From Actinomycetes bacterium (GTDB lineage: Bacteria; Actinomycetota; Acidimicrobiia; Acidimicrobiales; JAJZXF01): DNA of 61,964 bases. Where the stretch lies: contig JAJZXF010000006.1 in assembly GCA_021802485.1 (NCBI GenBank), forward strand, positions 1-61,964. The letters are read 5' to 3'. The notes beneath the pieces were generated by a model. The model did no database searches and was not told the origin of the DNA. It saw only the letters and a list, made by a program, of their open reading frames with translations. Each line of letters begins with the position of its first letter. Position 1 is the stretch's first letter. Shown here in pieces: positions 61,330 to 61,964 of the stretch. The translations under genes and the position numbers were made by a program.

Positions 61330-61738
61330 CTGGTCTATGTACTGGGCAATAACCGAAAGAGGCACCACCACAGGACCCGGCGAAGTACGACGGCGACCAG
61401 AGGTGTCCTCCCTATAGGAACTTGGAGATGTGACGGGGGACCTCCTTGCGCAGGATTCGCGACGATACTCCCTTCAGCGAGTTCACGAGGGTAGAAAGTC
61501 TGACGGTTGGCGGATAATGAACCAGCAGGTGAACGTGGTCCTCCTCGCCGTTGAACTCGACCATTCTGGCACCGGAATCCTCGCAGGTATCGGCCATGAG
61601 CTGGTGGCAGCGGGTAAGGATTGGCCCGGTCAGCGCTCCTCGCCGGTACTTGGTCACAAAGACCAAGTGGACATGAAGGTTTGAAACCTGGGAACGACCT
61701 CTACGGATATTAGGGTCCGGTACCCAACGCGGTGACAC
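61330..61738 (-). pseudogene. tnpA: IS200/IS605 TnpA transposase, copy 2 (premature stop and frameshift)
   Basis: NLHVHLVFVTKYRRGALTG ... EFNGEEDHVHLLVHYPPTVRLSTLVNSLKGVSSRILRKEVPRHISKFL-stop-GGHLWSPSYFAGSCGGA then frameshift. Confidence 0.85.
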
Positions 61739-61964
61739 AGACCTATACCACTATGTGGGAAGCAAGCAAGCGTCCTGACACGATGGCTATTAGGCGTAAG
61801 CGGAAGCCGCACCCCCGCAAGGTCAAGCGAGGCGAACTGCAGATGTCTGGACATGGACCTGTGACCTGGACCTGAGTGCACCTGGTTTTATGTGAATTTA
61901 TAGGGCATTTCCCCTGGACTTCGGGGCTCAGACCGACTACACTTGAGGTATGGCTGACGAGGGA

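Noticed and set aside
61741-61964. Possible start of tnpB/iscB at the right window edge (ATGGCTGACGAGGGA)
   Set aside because: Too little sequence to support a coding call.

Overview
High-GC, actinobacterial-looking (possibly Acidimicrobiia-like; lineage is inference) ribosomal/RNA-polymerase super-operon: rplJ-rplL-rpoB-rpoC, rpsL-rpsG-fusA-tuf, the S10/spc/alpha clusters (rpsJ to rplQ, with secY-adk-map-infA-rpmJ) and truA. It is followed by fabI, a DabAB-type inorganic-carbon transport operon with a PII-like gene, tsaC/Sua5, bioD, mobile-element debris, a DMFase-like secreted protein, a COG4315-type lipoprotein, two tandem MFS exporters and a MerR regulator. Accessory DNA interrupts this core in three places. 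(1) The C-terminal half of an IscB-like HNH/RuvC protein lies directly upstream of rplJ and is stop/start coupled to it. (2) A roughly 10 kb island sits between rpoC and rpsL. It holds TnpB-like fragments, a methyltransferase C-terminus, a 1695-aa sacsin/NO VEIN-type ATPase with a DUF3883-like C-terminus, a UvrD helicase-nuclease, and remnants of a helicase and a tyrosine integrase. I read it as a candidate, partly decayed anti-phage module. (3) IS200, IS1380 and a 239-bp repeat shared with island 2 lie near 52.7-54.0 kb. The least expected signal is in the core operon: several intergenic gaps (rpsG-fusA, rpsN-rpsH, rpsH-rplF, secY-adk, infA-rpmJ, rpsK-rpsD) are filled by small ORFs whose starts overlap the upstream stop and whose stops overlap, abut or closely precede the next start. 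Several ribosomal proteins also carry long tails that reach the next gene, and infA appears to start with CTG. All family calls come from reading translations by eye; no searches were run.
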